Positions 39,951 through 49,269 of a stretch of DNA of 64,000 nucleotides are shown one piece after another. A program made the translations under genes and the position numbers. The notes beneath the pieces are model-generated. The model saw nothing but the letters and a program-made list of their open reading frames with translations. It ran no database searches and had not been told where the DNA came from. Where the stretch lies: positions 62,001 to 126,000 of the forward strand of contig CAVYHJ010000026.1 of the NCBI GenBank assembly GCA_963768165.1, written 5' to 3'. Source of the stretch: CAVYHJ01 sp963768165 [NCBI: uncultured bacterium] (GTDB lineage Bacteria; UBP4; UBA4092). The number at the start of each line of letters is the position of its first letter. The stretch's first letter is position 1.

Positions 39951-40697
39951 ATGATTAAAACAACCGGAAAAATATCTATAATAATGCCCGCGTATAACGA
40001 GGAAGTACATATTTATGAAAATATCCTCGAAACGAAAAAGGTATTTGAAGAAGACGGGACACCTTATGAGATTATCGTTTCTGACGACGGAAGCAAAGAT
40101 AAAACGTTTGAACGGGCGCAAAAAGTGGAAAAGGAATTTCCGAATGTTATTGCCGTGCAGAATCCCGTGAATTTGGGGAAGGGGCAGGCTTTGCGGGAAG
40201 GTTTTGCGAAAGCAACGGGGGATTATATAGTATTTCTGGATAGTGATTTGGATTTACACCCCAGTCAAATCCATTTGCTGTTTGATATTATGGAAAAGGA
40301 AAAAGCCGATGTGGTGATCGGGTCCAAACGCCATCCACAATCTCAAGTAAATTATCCTAGCGACCGCAAAGTCATTTCCAACGGGTATTTTTTTCTGGTG
40401 AAGTTGATGTTTGGATTACCCATTCGTGACACGCAAACGGGTTTAAAACTTTTTAAATATGAAGTATTAAAGAAAGTATTTCCAAGGATATTGGTAAAAC
40501 GGTTTGCGTTTGACTTGGAGATGCTCGCCGTGGCGCACCATTATGGATACAAGATCGCCGAAGCGCCGGTGGTAGTACATCACCGCTGGAAATTCGGGAG
40601 GATTGGTTTTAAGCCAATTTGGGAAACATGGTGGGATACGATGGCGGTCTTTTACCGAATGAAAATTTTGAAATATTACGATAAAGGCAAAGAATGA
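39951..40697 (+). CDS. GT2 glycosyltransferase, dolichyl/polyprenyl-phosphate mannose synthase-like
   Basis: 248 aa. SIIMPAYNEEVHIYENI, IIVSDDGSKDKTFE, VFLDSDLDLHPSQ (DxD) and VIGSKRHPQS with RDTQTGLKLFK match DPM1-type enzymes that load a sugar onto a polyprenyl phosphate. No membrane helices at the C-terminus. It overlaps the next gene by 4 bp. The polytopic GT87/YfhO/PMT-like proteins in the window are possible users of such a donor. Confidence 0.9.
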   Translation: MIKTTGKISIIMPAYNEEVHIYENILETKKVFEEDGTPYEIIVSDDGSKDKTFERAQKVEKEFPNVIAVQNPVNLGKGQALREGFAKATGDYIVFLDSDLDLHPSQIHLLFDIMEKEKADVVIGSKRHPQSQVNYPSDRKVISNGYFFLVKLMFGLPIRDTQTGLKLFKYEVLKKVFPRILVKRFAFDLEMLAVAHHYGYKIAEAPVVVHHRWKFGRIGFKPIWETWWDTMAVFYRMKILKYYDKGKE

Positions 40698-41710
40698 ATC
40701 AACCGAAAGTTTCTATTGTTATCGCGGTAGGAAAATGGAATAAGAATCTGGATGAATGTCTCACATACTGCCGTAAGTTAGATTATCCCAATTTGGAAAT
40801 CATCGTTTTACCGGATGAATATTCCGGGATTTCACCGGATAAAGTGACTATCCTTCCCACCGGATTTACGTCTCCCGGCAATAAACGGGATATTGGAGCA
40901 AAAAATGCGAAAGGTGAAATCATTGCATTTTTGGATGACGACACCTTTCCCGTGGCAGATTGGTTATCCAAAGCAGTGGATATTTTTATTAAAGATTCCA
41001 ATGTTGGTGCTGTGGGAGGACCCGCAGTCACTCCAGCGAATGATAACTTAAGCCAGCAAGCGAGCGGGTTGGTGTATAGTTCCTGGCTGGTAGGCGGAAC
41101 CTATCGTTACCGATATGTCCCGCAAGCGAGACGAGAAGTGGACGATTATCCAACCTGTAATTTATTGGTGCGGAAAGATGTCTTTGATTCATTGGGTGGG
41201 TTTGATACACATTTTTGGCCGGGAGAGGACACCAAACTCTGCTTGGAAATTACCAAGAAATTGAACAAAAAAATTATTTATGATCCCGGAGTTTTGGTCT
41301 ATCATCACCGGCGAAAATTATTTCGCCCTCATCTAAAGCAGGTCTGGAATTATGGATTGCATCGCGGGTATTTTGTAAAGCGATTTCCTGAAACATCCTT
41401 ACGGCTGGCGTATTTTCTACCGTCAATATGGGCATTGGGAGTACTTTTCGGATGGTTGGGGTTTTTTATTTATCCCATTCTAGGGTATATTTATTTAAGT
41501 ATTTTGTGCCTTTATTTGGTTGGTGCTTTAGGCACGGCGCTATTCGTAGATATTTCAGAAGCCGATATTGCGAAAACAGCACATTATGATTTTAACTCAC
41601 GTGTAACATTGCGCTGGAATGTATTCTGGGGATTGCTGGTGACCCATTTCGTATACGGGTTGTGGTTTATCCGCGGATTACTGGTTTCCCGATTGCCGGA
41701 AGAATCGTGA
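40694..41710 (+). CDS. GT2 glycosyltransferase with C-terminal membrane helices
   Basis: 338 aa. SIVIAVGKWNKNLDECL, AFLDDDTFPVADW (DxD) and WPGEDTKLCLEITKKL form the GT-A domain (~1-230). FLPSIWALGVLFGWLGFFIY and further hydrophobic segments give two or three C-terminal helices. Cotranscribed with the DPM-like gene, so both probably act on the same glycan at the inner membrane. Confidence 0.88.
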   Translation: MNQPKVSIVIAVGKWNKNLDECLTYCRKLDYPNLEIIVLPDEYSGISPDKVTILPTGFTSPGNKRDIGAKNAKGEIIAFLDDDTFPVADWLSKAVDIFIKDSNVGAVGGPAVTPANDNLSQQASGLVYSSWLVGGTYRYRYVPQARREVDDYPTCNLLVRKDVFDSLGGFDTHFWPGEDTKLCLEITKKLNKKIIYDPGVLVYHHRRKLFRPHLKQVWNYGLHRGYFVKRFPETSLRLAYFLPSIWALGVLFGWLGFFIYPILGYIYLSILCLYLVGALGTALFVDISEADIAKTAHYDFNSRVTLRWNVFWGLLVTHFVYGLWFIRGLLVSRLPEES

Positions 41711-41729
41711 AACAATTTTAGGAGAGAAA

Positions 41730-42257
41730 ATGTTAAAAACGTATCAGGGTATTAAACCGAATATTGGCAAGGATGTGTTCATCGCAGAGACAGCCGTTTT
41801 AATCGGTGATGTGCGTGTCGGTGCTCATGCCAGTATTTGGTATAACACGGTTATTCGTGCCGACTTGACTCGAATTGAGATTGGAGCTTATTCGAATATT
41901 CAGGATGGCACGGTAATACATCTCGAAAAAGATCATCCATGTATTATTGGACAATACGTAACAGTCGGACACATGGCGATGCTCCATGGATGTGTGATTG
42001 AAGACGATTGTATGATAGGGATGAATGCGGTTATACTCACCGGTGCAAAAATTGGGAAAAGTTCTATTATCGCCGCCGGGGCATTGATTCCGGAAGGGAA
42101 AATCATTCCGGAAAAATCATTGGTCATGGGGATGCCGGGAAAAGTCGTGCGTCAGGTAACAGAAGAAGATTTTACCGGTCGGCAGGGCGCGCTGAATTAT
42201 GTGAAATATTCTCAATCCTATTTAATACCGGCCAAAAAGGTAAAAAGTGAAAGGTAA
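41730..42257 (+). CDS. Gamma-carbonic anhydrase-like hexapeptide-repeat protein
   Basis: 175 aa left-handed beta-helix (repeats of IGxxx-type hexapeptides). Metal ligands are likely in VIHLEKDHP and TVGHMAMLHGC. IWYNTVIRADLTRIEIGAYSN, cut here for length, is the start of the family core with the Arg-Asp pair. It forms trimers and may hydrate CO2, but many members show no activity. 20 bp after a glycosyltransferase and 4 bp before hisD. Confidence 0.9.
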   Translation: MLKTYQGIKPNIGKDVFIAETAVLIGDVRVGAHASIWYNTVIRADLTRIEIGAYSNIQDGTVIHLEKDHPCIIGQYVTVGHMAMLHGCVIEDDCMIGMNAVILTGAKIGKSSIIAAGALIPEGKIIPEKSLVMGMPGKVVRQVTEEDFTGRQGALNYVKYSQSYLIPAKKVKSER

Positions 42258-42261
42258 ATAA

Positions 42262-43548
42262 ATGAAAATATTAGATATTCAGAAAGATAGAATTGATATA
42301 GAACTTATCATCTCACCCAATGATACACGCAATAGAGAAATTGAACAAAGCGTATCAGAAATTCTAACGTACGTCAGGGACTACGGAGATAAGGCGTTAT
42401 TCGAATTAACGGCTCGATTCGATAAGGTAAGAATTAATCCAGGCGATATAAAAGTTGTTCCCAAGGAGATAAAAGAAGCCTATAAAAAAATTGATAAGAA
42501 ATTTTTGGCAACGGCGAAGTCCGCCATAAAGAATATTACCGAATATCACAAACATCAGTTCCGTGAGACAAAAACTTATCGTAGACCTGACGGAACTACT
42601 TTATCTCAACGGATTCGGCCTTTTAAACGGGTAGGGATGTATGTCCCGGGAGGAGCGGCGCCGTTGGCATCGTCTCTTTTAATGTGCGCGATACCGGCAA
42701 AAGTGGCGGGAGTATCTGAAATGGTTTTGGCAACACCGCCAGATTCCACAGGGGAAATAAATCCCTATATTCTCGTCTGTGCCGACTTGGTGGGCATTCA
42801 GGATATATATAAAGTGGGCGGAGCCCAGGCAATTGGCGCGTTGGCTTATGGGACGGGAACCATTCCTAAGGTAGATAAAATTGTCGGGCCGGGTAATGCG
42901 TATGTTGTGGAAGCGAAACGACAAGTATTTGGAATCGTGGATATTGATTTACTTCCCGGACCCAGCGAAATATTGGTCATCGCCGATGACACAGCGAAAC
43001 CCGCATGGGTAGCGGCAGATTTATTATCCCAAGCGGAACATACCGGCAATGAAAGAGTGATTCTCCTCACACCGTCAAAAACATTAGCAGCTGCGGTCGT
43101 GGAAGAACTTTCCCTTCAAGTGAATCGTCTACCACGCAGGCAACAAGCCGGGGATTCTTTGAAAACAGGCGGGGCGGTGATTCTGACAAAGAATTTAGAA
43201 GAATGTATCGAACTGGCAAATCGGATTGCGCCGGAACATTTGGAAATACATACAAAAAATCCAAGGAAGGTTGCAGATAAAATCACCTCCGTCGGCGCTA
43301 TTTTTATAGGGTCATGGACTCCTGAACCTATTGGTGATTACATTGCAGGTACCAATCACATTTTACCGACGGGGGGAACCGCCCGCATGTTTTCCGGTTT
43401 AAATGTGGACGAATTTATCAAGAAAACCAATATTGTCGAATATACGGAAAAAGGATTTAAGAAGGTCGCCAACGCGGCTATCCATTTTGCGGAAATCGAA
43501 CAATTAGGCGCTCACGCGGAATCTGTCAGAATAAGATTGAAAAAGTAG
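42262..43548 (+). CDS. hisD: Histidinol dehydrogenase
   Basis: Final two oxidations of histidine synthesis, zinc- and NAD-dependent, 428 aa. KVGGAQAIGALAYGTGTIP, VDLLPGPSE-type loop DIDLLPGPSEILVIAD, LLSQAEHTGNERVIL (zinc Gln/His) and NRIAPEHLEIH are present. Pairs with hisC 25 bp downstream; separated from hisA-hisH. Confidence 0.95.
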   Translation: MKILDIQKDRIDIELIISPNDTRNREIEQSVSEILTYVRDYGDKALFELTARFDKVRINPGDIKVVPKEIKEAYKKIDKKFLATAKSAIKNITEYHKHQFRETKTYRRPDGTTLSQRIRPFKRVGMYVPGGAAPLASSLLMCAIPAKVAGVSEMVLATPPDSTGEINPYILVCADLVGIQDIYKVGGAQAIGALAYGTGTIPKVDKIVGPGNAYVVEAKRQVFGIVDIDLLPGPSEILVIADDTAKPAWVAADLLSQAEHTGNERVILLTPSKTLAAAVVEELSLQVNRLPRRQQAGDSLKTGGAVILTKNLEECIELANRIAPEHLEIHTKNPRKVADKITSVGAIFIGSWTPEPIGDYIAGTNHILPTGGTARMFSGLNVDEFIKKTNIVEYTEKGFKKVANAAIHFAEIEQLGAHAESVRIRLKK

Positions 43549-43573
43549 GAGGGGAATTCGTTCCCAACTATTC

Positions 43574-44623
43574 ATGAAAAATTACCTCAAGAAATCTTTG
43601 CAGAAATTTGATGCCTATATCCCTGGTGAACAACCCCAGGAATCTGGTTGGATAAAACTAAATACCAATGAAAATCCTTATCCACCTTCACCTAAGGTGG
43701 TGCAGGCATTAAAGAGAGCCGCTGGCGACCCGCTCAATTTGTATCCCGACCCTGTCTGTCTCGATTTGCGTAAAACTATTTCAAAATTATATAACGTTCC
43801 TGTGGAGCATACTATTGTGTGTAACGGGTCGGATGAAACCTTGCGAATGATCCTGGAAACTTTTTTGGAAAAAGGGGATAAAGTTGTTTATCCGTACCCC
43901 TCTTATCCGCTTTACAAAACTCTCACGGAAATTCATGGCGGGAAATCATTGGTTGTCCCGCTAACCAATGATTATGATTTGCCGAATTGGAATAAATCAT
44001 GGCAGGGGAAAATCCTTTTTATCGCCAATCCTAATTCACCCACGGGGGGAGGATTTTCCAATAAAAAGATCGCCCGTATTTGTGAACAATTCAAAGGGAT
44101 TGTGGTTCTCGATGAAGCCTATGTGGATTTTGCAGAGTCGTCTGGGCTGTCTTTATTATCCAAATACTCCAATTTAATTATCGGTCGAACGGTCTCGAAG
44201 TCATATTCTCTCGCGGGAATGAGAGTGGGTTTTGCGATGGCATCCAAGGAGTTGATTGCGTCACTTTATCTCACCAAGGATTCTTACAACGTGAACCGGA
44301 TTAGCCAAATCGCTGCCAAAGCAGCTTTAGAAGACCGGGTATATTTTCAACAAACGCGAAAAAAGATTATTCAAACGAGAACCCGGCTTATCACGGAATT
44401 GGCAAATCTGGGATTTACCGTCTATAAATCCGATGCTAATTTTGTATTTGCCAGTCCTCCCGATAAAAATGGGAAATCACTCTTTCAATATCTTAAAAAA
44501 AAGAAAATCCTTGTCCGGTTCTGGGATTTACCCCGGTTACGCCATGCCGTACGAGTCACCATCGGAACCGATAAGGAGATAGATTCTCTTATCAACGAAA
44601 TCAAAAAGAAAATAAAGTCTTAG
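43574..44623 (+). CDS. hisC: Histidinol-phosphate aminotransferase
   Basis: 349 aa PLP enzyme. KLNTNENPYPPSPKVVQALK is the N-terminal signature, NPNSPTGG the cofactor Asn, LDEAYVDFA the Asp/Tyr and RTVSKSYSLAGMRVGFA the Schiff-base Lys. Uses glutamate to make histidinol phosphate. Translated from ATG 43574 close behind hisD. Confidence 0.94.
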   Translation: MKNYLKKSLQKFDAYIPGEQPQESGWIKLNTNENPYPPSPKVVQALKRAAGDPLNLYPDPVCLDLRKTISKLYNVPVEHTIVCNGSDETLRMILETFLEKGDKVVYPYPSYPLYKTLTEIHGGKSLVVPLTNDYDLPNWNKSWQGKILFIANPNSPTGGGFSNKKIARICEQFKGIVVLDEAYVDFAESSGLSLLSKYSNLIIGRTVSKSYSLAGMRVGFAMASKELIASLYLTKDSYNVNRISQIAAKAALEDRVYFQQTRKKIIQTRTRLITELANLGFTVYKSDANFVFASPPDKNGKSLFQYLKKKKILVRFWDLPRLRHAVRVTIGTDKEIDSLINEIKKKIKS

Positions 44624-44656
44624 ACGAAGGTGTCCACCCCAAAAGCCCTCAAATTT

Positions 44657-45325
44657 ATGCAATCCAAAGATATTATTCGAAAAGAAAAAGAGTTTTATGA
44701 TAATTTCGCCAAGCGCTATGAAGAAAAATGGCTGGCTCTTCCTGAATGGCAGCCACTGCTAAAACAAGAAGAAGAAATCCTGGGAAAATATTTGATTCAG
44801 CCGGGCGATTTGGTGGACATCGGTTGTGGGACAGGACGAATTGTCATTCCTTACGCGAAAAAGGGATTCCACTGCACCGGTATTGATATTTCCGAATCCA
44901 TGTTATCCATTGCGCGAAATCGGGCAAAAGAACAAAATCTTACTATCCAATTTTTGTGTCAGGATGCCGTCGAGTTTTCCTTACCTATCGCAAGTTTTGA
45001 TACTGCTCTCGTGATTTTCGATATGTTATCCATCATTCCGGGGGATGAATCGAGAACCAAATTACTGCGCAATCTCCATCACTCTCTTCGTTCCCAAGGC
45101 CTGTTATTTTCTTCGGTCTGGACATATTCCAAAACGATAGATGTAATTTTGAATGAAGAGGGAACCCTTCTCCCCAGCCGCTTTTGGAAAGTCGAAGACA
45201 TAATAAATCTTATCAACAAGTGCGGGTTTAAAAGTATTGAAACCCGTTCCGCCGCACAACCTAATCATTGCCGGGAGATCAATGATCATGTTCTTTTTCA
45301 ATCCTTTGTTTTCAAAAAGGTATAG
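44657..45325 (+). CDS. SAM-dependent methyltransferase, class I
   Basis: 222 aa from ATG 44657 (a GTG at 44630 would add 9 residues; neither has a clear ribosome site). LVDIGCGTGRIVIPYAKKG is motif I, GIDISESMLSIARNRAKEQ motif II and DTALVIFDMLSII motif III. Substrate is not predictable. It follows hisC by 33 bp. Its stop lies in the left arm of a perfect 11-bp hairpin (45321-45350). Confidence 0.85.
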   Translation: MQSKDIIRKEKEFYDNFAKRYEEKWLALPEWQPLLKQEEEILGKYLIQPGDLVDIGCGTGRIVIPYAKKGFHCTGIDISESMLSIARNRAKEQNLTIQFLCQDAVEFSLPIASFDTALVIFDMLSIIPGDESRTKLLRNLHHSLRSQGLLFSSVWTYSKTIDVILNEEGTLLPSRFWKVEDIINLINKCGFKSIETRSAAQPNHCREINDHVLFQSFVFKKV

Positions 45326-45350
45326 GTAATCTTTTTCTCGATTACCTATA
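45321..45350. repeat. Hairpin with perfect 11-bp arms at the methyltransferase stop
   Basis: TATAGGTAATC and GATTACCTATA around an 8-base T-rich loop. No T-run follows, so it is not a standard terminator; it may stabilise the mRNA end or act as a bidirectional stop. Confidence 0.65.
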
Positions 45351-45475
45351 GTATCCCCACCGATAAGCGACCTAATTGTCTTTCAGATGTAGCTTGCAAA
45401 AGAGCATGTATAGTATAATTAAAATGAACTAAAAGAGAGTATATCTTACATATAGATCGGTAGGAATGAGTTCGT

Positions 45476-46102
45476 ATGAAAAAAATCCCAACATTATTAT
45501 CTATAGTTAAAACTTTTCTATTCCTATATTCTTTTGTATTCACCTGCGGATTTTCATTCTGCCAGACAGCAGACGCTGGAAGTCAATTGATTGATACGAC
45601 ACAACTTAATCCCGCAACCATCCATGTCTCTACGAACAGCAAGATAAAATATGTATATGATTATTCGTTACAGAGAAACTATGCAAATGCCACTACTAAT
45701 GATATGCATTTTTCTCCAACAAATATCAATGATTACAATATCTCAACAGCGTATTTTGGCGATTCCAACGTATTCACTCAAATTACATTTAACATTTCCA
45801 GTGGTTTACAAAGAAGCGGTCCGGGACCATTTCCCTATTCCGTCGTCTATCAATATCCTTCAAGCGGACAAACATGGATGGCGTTTATCCCGTCGTACGA
45901 TTCAACCAGTGCCTATAACAGTAATTACGGCGGTATAGTTGCATTAAATAAGTCAGGATCGGTGGGGATTCCATTAAGTGTTCAGACAACCTGGAGTCTT
46001 ATTACGATAAACGGAATACCCGGTTATTATGTACGTCAAGCGATTAATGTCTATACCGATCAATCCATAACATTACCTTATTTCGATGCTATTTCCCCGT
46101 AG
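45476..46102 (+). CDS. Secreted protein, unknown function
   Basis: 208 aa. Signal peptide MKKIPTLLSIVKTFLFLYSF then VFTCGFSFCQTADA with probable cleavage after ADA. The mature part is rich in Ser, Thr, Tyr and Asn with no catalytic motif visible; the style resembles the secreted protein at 15744. No family recognised. Confidence 0.55.
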   Translation: MKKIPTLLSIVKTFLFLYSFVFTCGFSFCQTADAGSQLIDTTQLNPATIHVSTNSKIKYVYDYSLQRNYANATTNDMHFSPTNINDYNISTAYFGDSNVFTQITFNISSGLQRSGPGPFPYSVVYQYPSSGQTWMAFIPSYDSTSAYNSNYGGIVALNKSGSVGIPLSVQTTWSLITINGIPGYYVRQAINVYTDQSITLPYFDAISP

Positions 46103-46437
46103 TATTTATACTTTTAATGTACCGGCGAATGATTCGATAAAAATTCATTAATGCATAGTGAATTTGAATGTTTGTAATGGTATTCCAATACATTCTTATT
46201 TCTGGATTCCTCTTTTCAGTGGATTAATAACTACTTCACCGCGCACGTGTCATTTTCCAACTTGACTGGATAATTAGACTTCCACGACAATTTAGTATAT
46301 GGTTCTTGGGCTTTAGCACATGAGTGGTTTGTGCATTTTTCTATTGGGAAAAGAATTGAATTAAGGTAGAATCTACTATCGAAAGTTGGTTCAACATCAA
46401 AAAAATAATTAAGTAATTTCTTATATTGGAGGTAATC
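46103..46437. other. Intergenic region, nothing recognised
   Basis: AT-rich, no convincing ORF, RNA or strong dyad. TGGAGGT near the end is the ribosome site of the next gene. Confidence 0.5.
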
Positions 46438-47064
46438 ATGGAAATCGATGAAATAGATGCGTTGGAATTAAAAGAAAAAGCGGCCGAGTTACATGAGAAA
46501 AAAGAGGAGGAAGAACACCGCCAGGAGCATCGCTTGAATATGCGGGTGGCGCTAACTATCGCTTTGTTGGCGACTTTCATGGGCATTTGCAAAGTCAAAA
46601 ACGACAGTATTATTCAGACCATGCAAAAGGTGCAAGCGGACAAATTGGATTCTTGGGCTTGGTATCAAAGCCGCCATATCCGGGCAGATATTTTCCATGC
46701 CACGGCGGTGCAATTGCAATTGAGTGCCAAAACCATGCCCGCCATGAGAAAAGACTATGAAGAGCAGGCGGCGGCATATGAAAACATGGCTAAAAAAGAA
46801 GAATCCAAAATGACCGAACAGCAAAAACAAGGCGAGGAAGCTCAGAAAACGTATGATGAACTCCATGAACGCAATGACCAATTCGATATGACGGAAGCCG
46901 GGTTGACCATCGCGATCGCTATTCTCGCCATCACTTCTCTAACCCAGTTGGTATGGATGTACTGGCTCTCTCTCATCCCTGCGGGTTTCGGCATCCTCAT
47001 CGGACTCTCCGGCTTATTTCACTGGGCAATCCGTCCCGAATGGCTTATAAAAATCCTGTCGTAA
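46438..47064 (+). CDS. DUF4337 membrane protein
   Basis: 208 aa from ATG 46438 (TGGAGGT upstream). An acidic, Glu/Lys-rich N-terminus with HEKKEEEEHRQEHRLNMRVA leads into one helix (ALTIALLATFMGICKV); a long coiled-coil follows (KDYEEQAAAYENMAKKEESK region), then two C-terminal helices. DSWAWYQSRHIRADIF is diagnostic of DUF4337. Function unknown. Confidence 0.88.
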   Translation: MEIDEIDALELKEKAAELHEKKEEEEHRQEHRLNMRVALTIALLATFMGICKVKNDSIIQTMQKVQADKLDSWAWYQSRHIRADIFHATAVQLQLSAKTMPAMRKDYEEQAAAYENMAKKEESKMTEQQKQGEEAQKTYDELHERNDQFDMTEAGLTIAIAILAITSLTQLVWMYWLSLIPAGFGILIGLSGLFHWAIRPEWLIKILS

Positions 47065-47082
47065 TAAGAAAATGAATTATTT

Positions 47083-48354
47083 CTACAGGATTGATTTGTT
47101 ATCATGTTCTGTGAATGGGAATTTCCATAAATAAAATCCCCAGACAAAATAAGCGAAAAGCAGACTAAAATAGCCAATTAAATATTCGCAAGCTAACCGA
47201 ATATAACCGATGAAGTTAAGAAAATAACTGCTTTTGTCAGGAATAGAATAGACCTGTTCAAAGAATAAATTGGAAGGGTATGAAAATATAAGAGAGACAA
47301 TAAACATTGCATAATAAACTGTTTTAGAAGTCATTTTTGACATTAAATAATAGGTGGGCACAATTAATAAAATATATGAGTAAGGTTTAAAACGGGGAAG
47401 AATCAATGCGTAGGTTAGGCACATAAAAAAAACAAGGACCTTTTTATAATCTTTGTGATTTTCATATTTTAAAAATGATTTCAGAAAGAACCGGATAGTA
47501 ATAGCGAGAATGGTAATTACTACAAAAACATAAACTGCTTGTAGATAATTCAGCGGTATCGACATTCCAGTCTTGATTCGATTTATGTTTATAAATATCC
47601 AAATATCCATTATTAAAGAAGGAGTACTAGGATTGATCCGACCTCCTTCAAAACTTTCCTTAACGGCTTTGACATTATTAGAAAATCCTTGATACAGTTC
47701 AGGGAAAAGTACATAGGATATTAAAAACAATCCTGCCAAACATAAGCAAGTGCCTCCGAAATAATCCCAGCGGTATTTATCTTTTGTAAACCAAAGCAAA
47801 AGTAAAAAGAAAGCCGGTGTAATTTTGAATACACATGACATAACAATAAATAAGCAAAACAAGAAAAGTTTGTCCTTTAAAAAAAGATAAAAGGCAATCC
47901 ATAATAAGAATTGTTCCAAAATGCTAATATTTCCCGTTCGCAAATCCCAGAAAATAGCACTATTAAATGCGACTAAACAAAAAAATAAAAATAAGTTGTC
48001 CGGTAAGGGGGATAAAAATTCTTTCATCCATAGATAAACAAGCCCCAACAGGAGAATACATTTAAAAAAAATGAAAATATAAAAGGCTGTTGTAAAATTT
48101 ACCAGGGTAAAGGGAAGGAAAATTGCCAAAACGAAAGGAGGATAAACAAAATAATGGATATTCATATCTTTAGATACCATTACCAAAGTTCTTATATCAT
48201 ATGGATTTAATCCAGCCGCATGAGCCAATGCGCCATAATAATAACTTTTAAAATCCCATTGATATACCGTTGGGTTTAGAATAATGTATAACATTATCAT
48301 CCAACAGATCATAGATAAGATGATGACCGTTTTATCGAATGAATTTTTAAACAT
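47083..48354 (-). CDS. Polytopic GT-C glycosyltransferase (GT87/DUF2029-like)
   Basis: About 423 aa from ATG 48354 (the frame extends 7 codons upstream). Roughly ten helices; QWDFKSYYYGALAHAAGLNPYD in the first outer loop holds the acidic residue used by GT-C enzymes, and YPPFVLAIFLPFTLVN follows. The GLNPYD/YPP combination is typical of GT87 polyprenyl-phosphate-sugar-dependent mannosyltransferases. The DPM-like enzyme at 39951 could supply its donor. Confidence 0.8.
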   Translation of the reverse strand: MFKNSFDKTVIILSMICWMIMLYIILNPTVYQWDFKSYYYGALAHAAGLNPYDIRTLVMVSKDMNIHYFVYPPFVLAIFLPFTLVNFTTAFYIFIFFKCILLLGLVYLWMKEFLSPLPDNLFLFFCLVAFNSAIFWDLRTGNISILEQFLLWIAFYLFLKDKLFLFCLFIVMSCVFKITPAFFLLLLWFTKDKYRWDYFGGTCLCLAGLFLISYVLFPELYQGFSNNVKAVKESFEGGRINPSTPSLIMDIWIFININRIKTGMSIPLNYLQAVYVFVVITILAITIRFFLKSFLKYENHKDYKKVLVFFMCLTYALILPRFKPYSYILLIVPTYYLMSKMTSKTVYYAMFIVSLIFSYPSNLFFEQVYSIPDKSSYFLNFIGYIRLACEYLIGYFSLLFAYFVWGFYLWKFPFTEHDNKSIL

Positions 48355-48490
48355 TATAGTGGATGATTCTAGCACATGGATTTCTAGAAAAGAATTATTT
48401 CCACTTTAAAATATTCTGCGATTCAGTATTTATGGGTTTTGTTTGATTTGTCGTAACGGAATTTATAATTCTGAAAAAGGAAGGAGCTGA

Positions 48491-49207
48491 TTAATTGGCA
48501 TTGGCGTGCGCGCCTTTTTGCAATTGTTTGCGAATATCCATATAGATATCAAAATAATGCCAGGCAGGAGGCGCATCCGCAGGTTGGTGATGGTCGGGGA
48601 GAAGAATTAGATTCCCAGTGGACAGGAGAACTTTCTTTACTTCCGGATTCTGATTTATTTTTGCCCAACTGGCGCGAACAATGAGCTTATAGTGGTCACC
48701 TTTTTCATTTGTTTGGTATTCCATTTTTTCCCCTTGATAGGTGACCCAGTTAATATTCATTATTTTCATATTCTCTTTTGCCAAAGCACCTGCGGCATTG
48801 GCTTGAAATGAGGTCATCTGAGAAACCTGTTCGCGCGTGTATTTCCAGATAATACCGGGAAATTTGGCGCGTGGGTCACCCGGCCCTTCGGGATATAACA
48901 TCATTTGCCAAAAACCTTCCAGACTGGTATAGCGTTTCCCATCCAAGGTAAAAGGTGTAGCGGCAAAATTGGATAATAATCCCAGTTCATTTCTTTTTGA
49001 CAAAATCACTTCGCCGGGTCTTGCTTCTTGAGGAAGCACTTCCCACCAGGCGGCTTGCTCTTTCGGTACGGGTGTCCACCAATGTGAGGGATAAAGGAAT
49101 TTCTTTGTTATTTCAATATTTTTTTGGGAGGTTGAACAACTGATGCAAAGAATAACAAATAATAATATAATCCCAATGCTTGGTTTTTTTCTTTTGAAAG
49201 AATCCAT
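48491..49207 (-). CDS. NADAR-domain (YbiA-like) protein with lipoprotein signal
   Basis: 238 aa from ATG 49207. KPSIGIILLFVILCISC-S is a lipoprotein signal peptide. The rest has NADAR features: LGLLSNFAATPFTLDGKRYT, SLEGFWQMMLYPE, a middle MTSFQANAAGALAKENMKI and VLLSTGNLILLP. NADAR proteins act on ADP-ribose or riboflavin-type N-glycosides in the cytosol, so an exported, membrane-tethered version is unusual. It lies 60 bp downstream of the GHMP kinase on the same strand. Confidence 0.75.
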   Translation of the reverse strand: MDSFKRKKPSIGIILLFVILCISCSTSQKNIEITKKFLYPSHWWTPVPKEQAAWWEVLPQEARPGEVILSKRNELGLLSNFAATPFTLDGKRYTSLEGFWQMMLYPEGPGDPRAKFPGIIWKYTREQVSQMTSFQANAAGALAKENMKIMNINWVTYQGEKMEYQTNEKGDHYKLIVRASWAKINQNPEVKKVLLSTGNLILLPDHHQPADAPPAWHYFDIYMDIRKQLQKGAHANAN

Positions 49208-49269
49208 AAGTATAATTAGATTCCATCTATTAGACGATAATACATTTATCAATCATCAAAATCCGGGTT

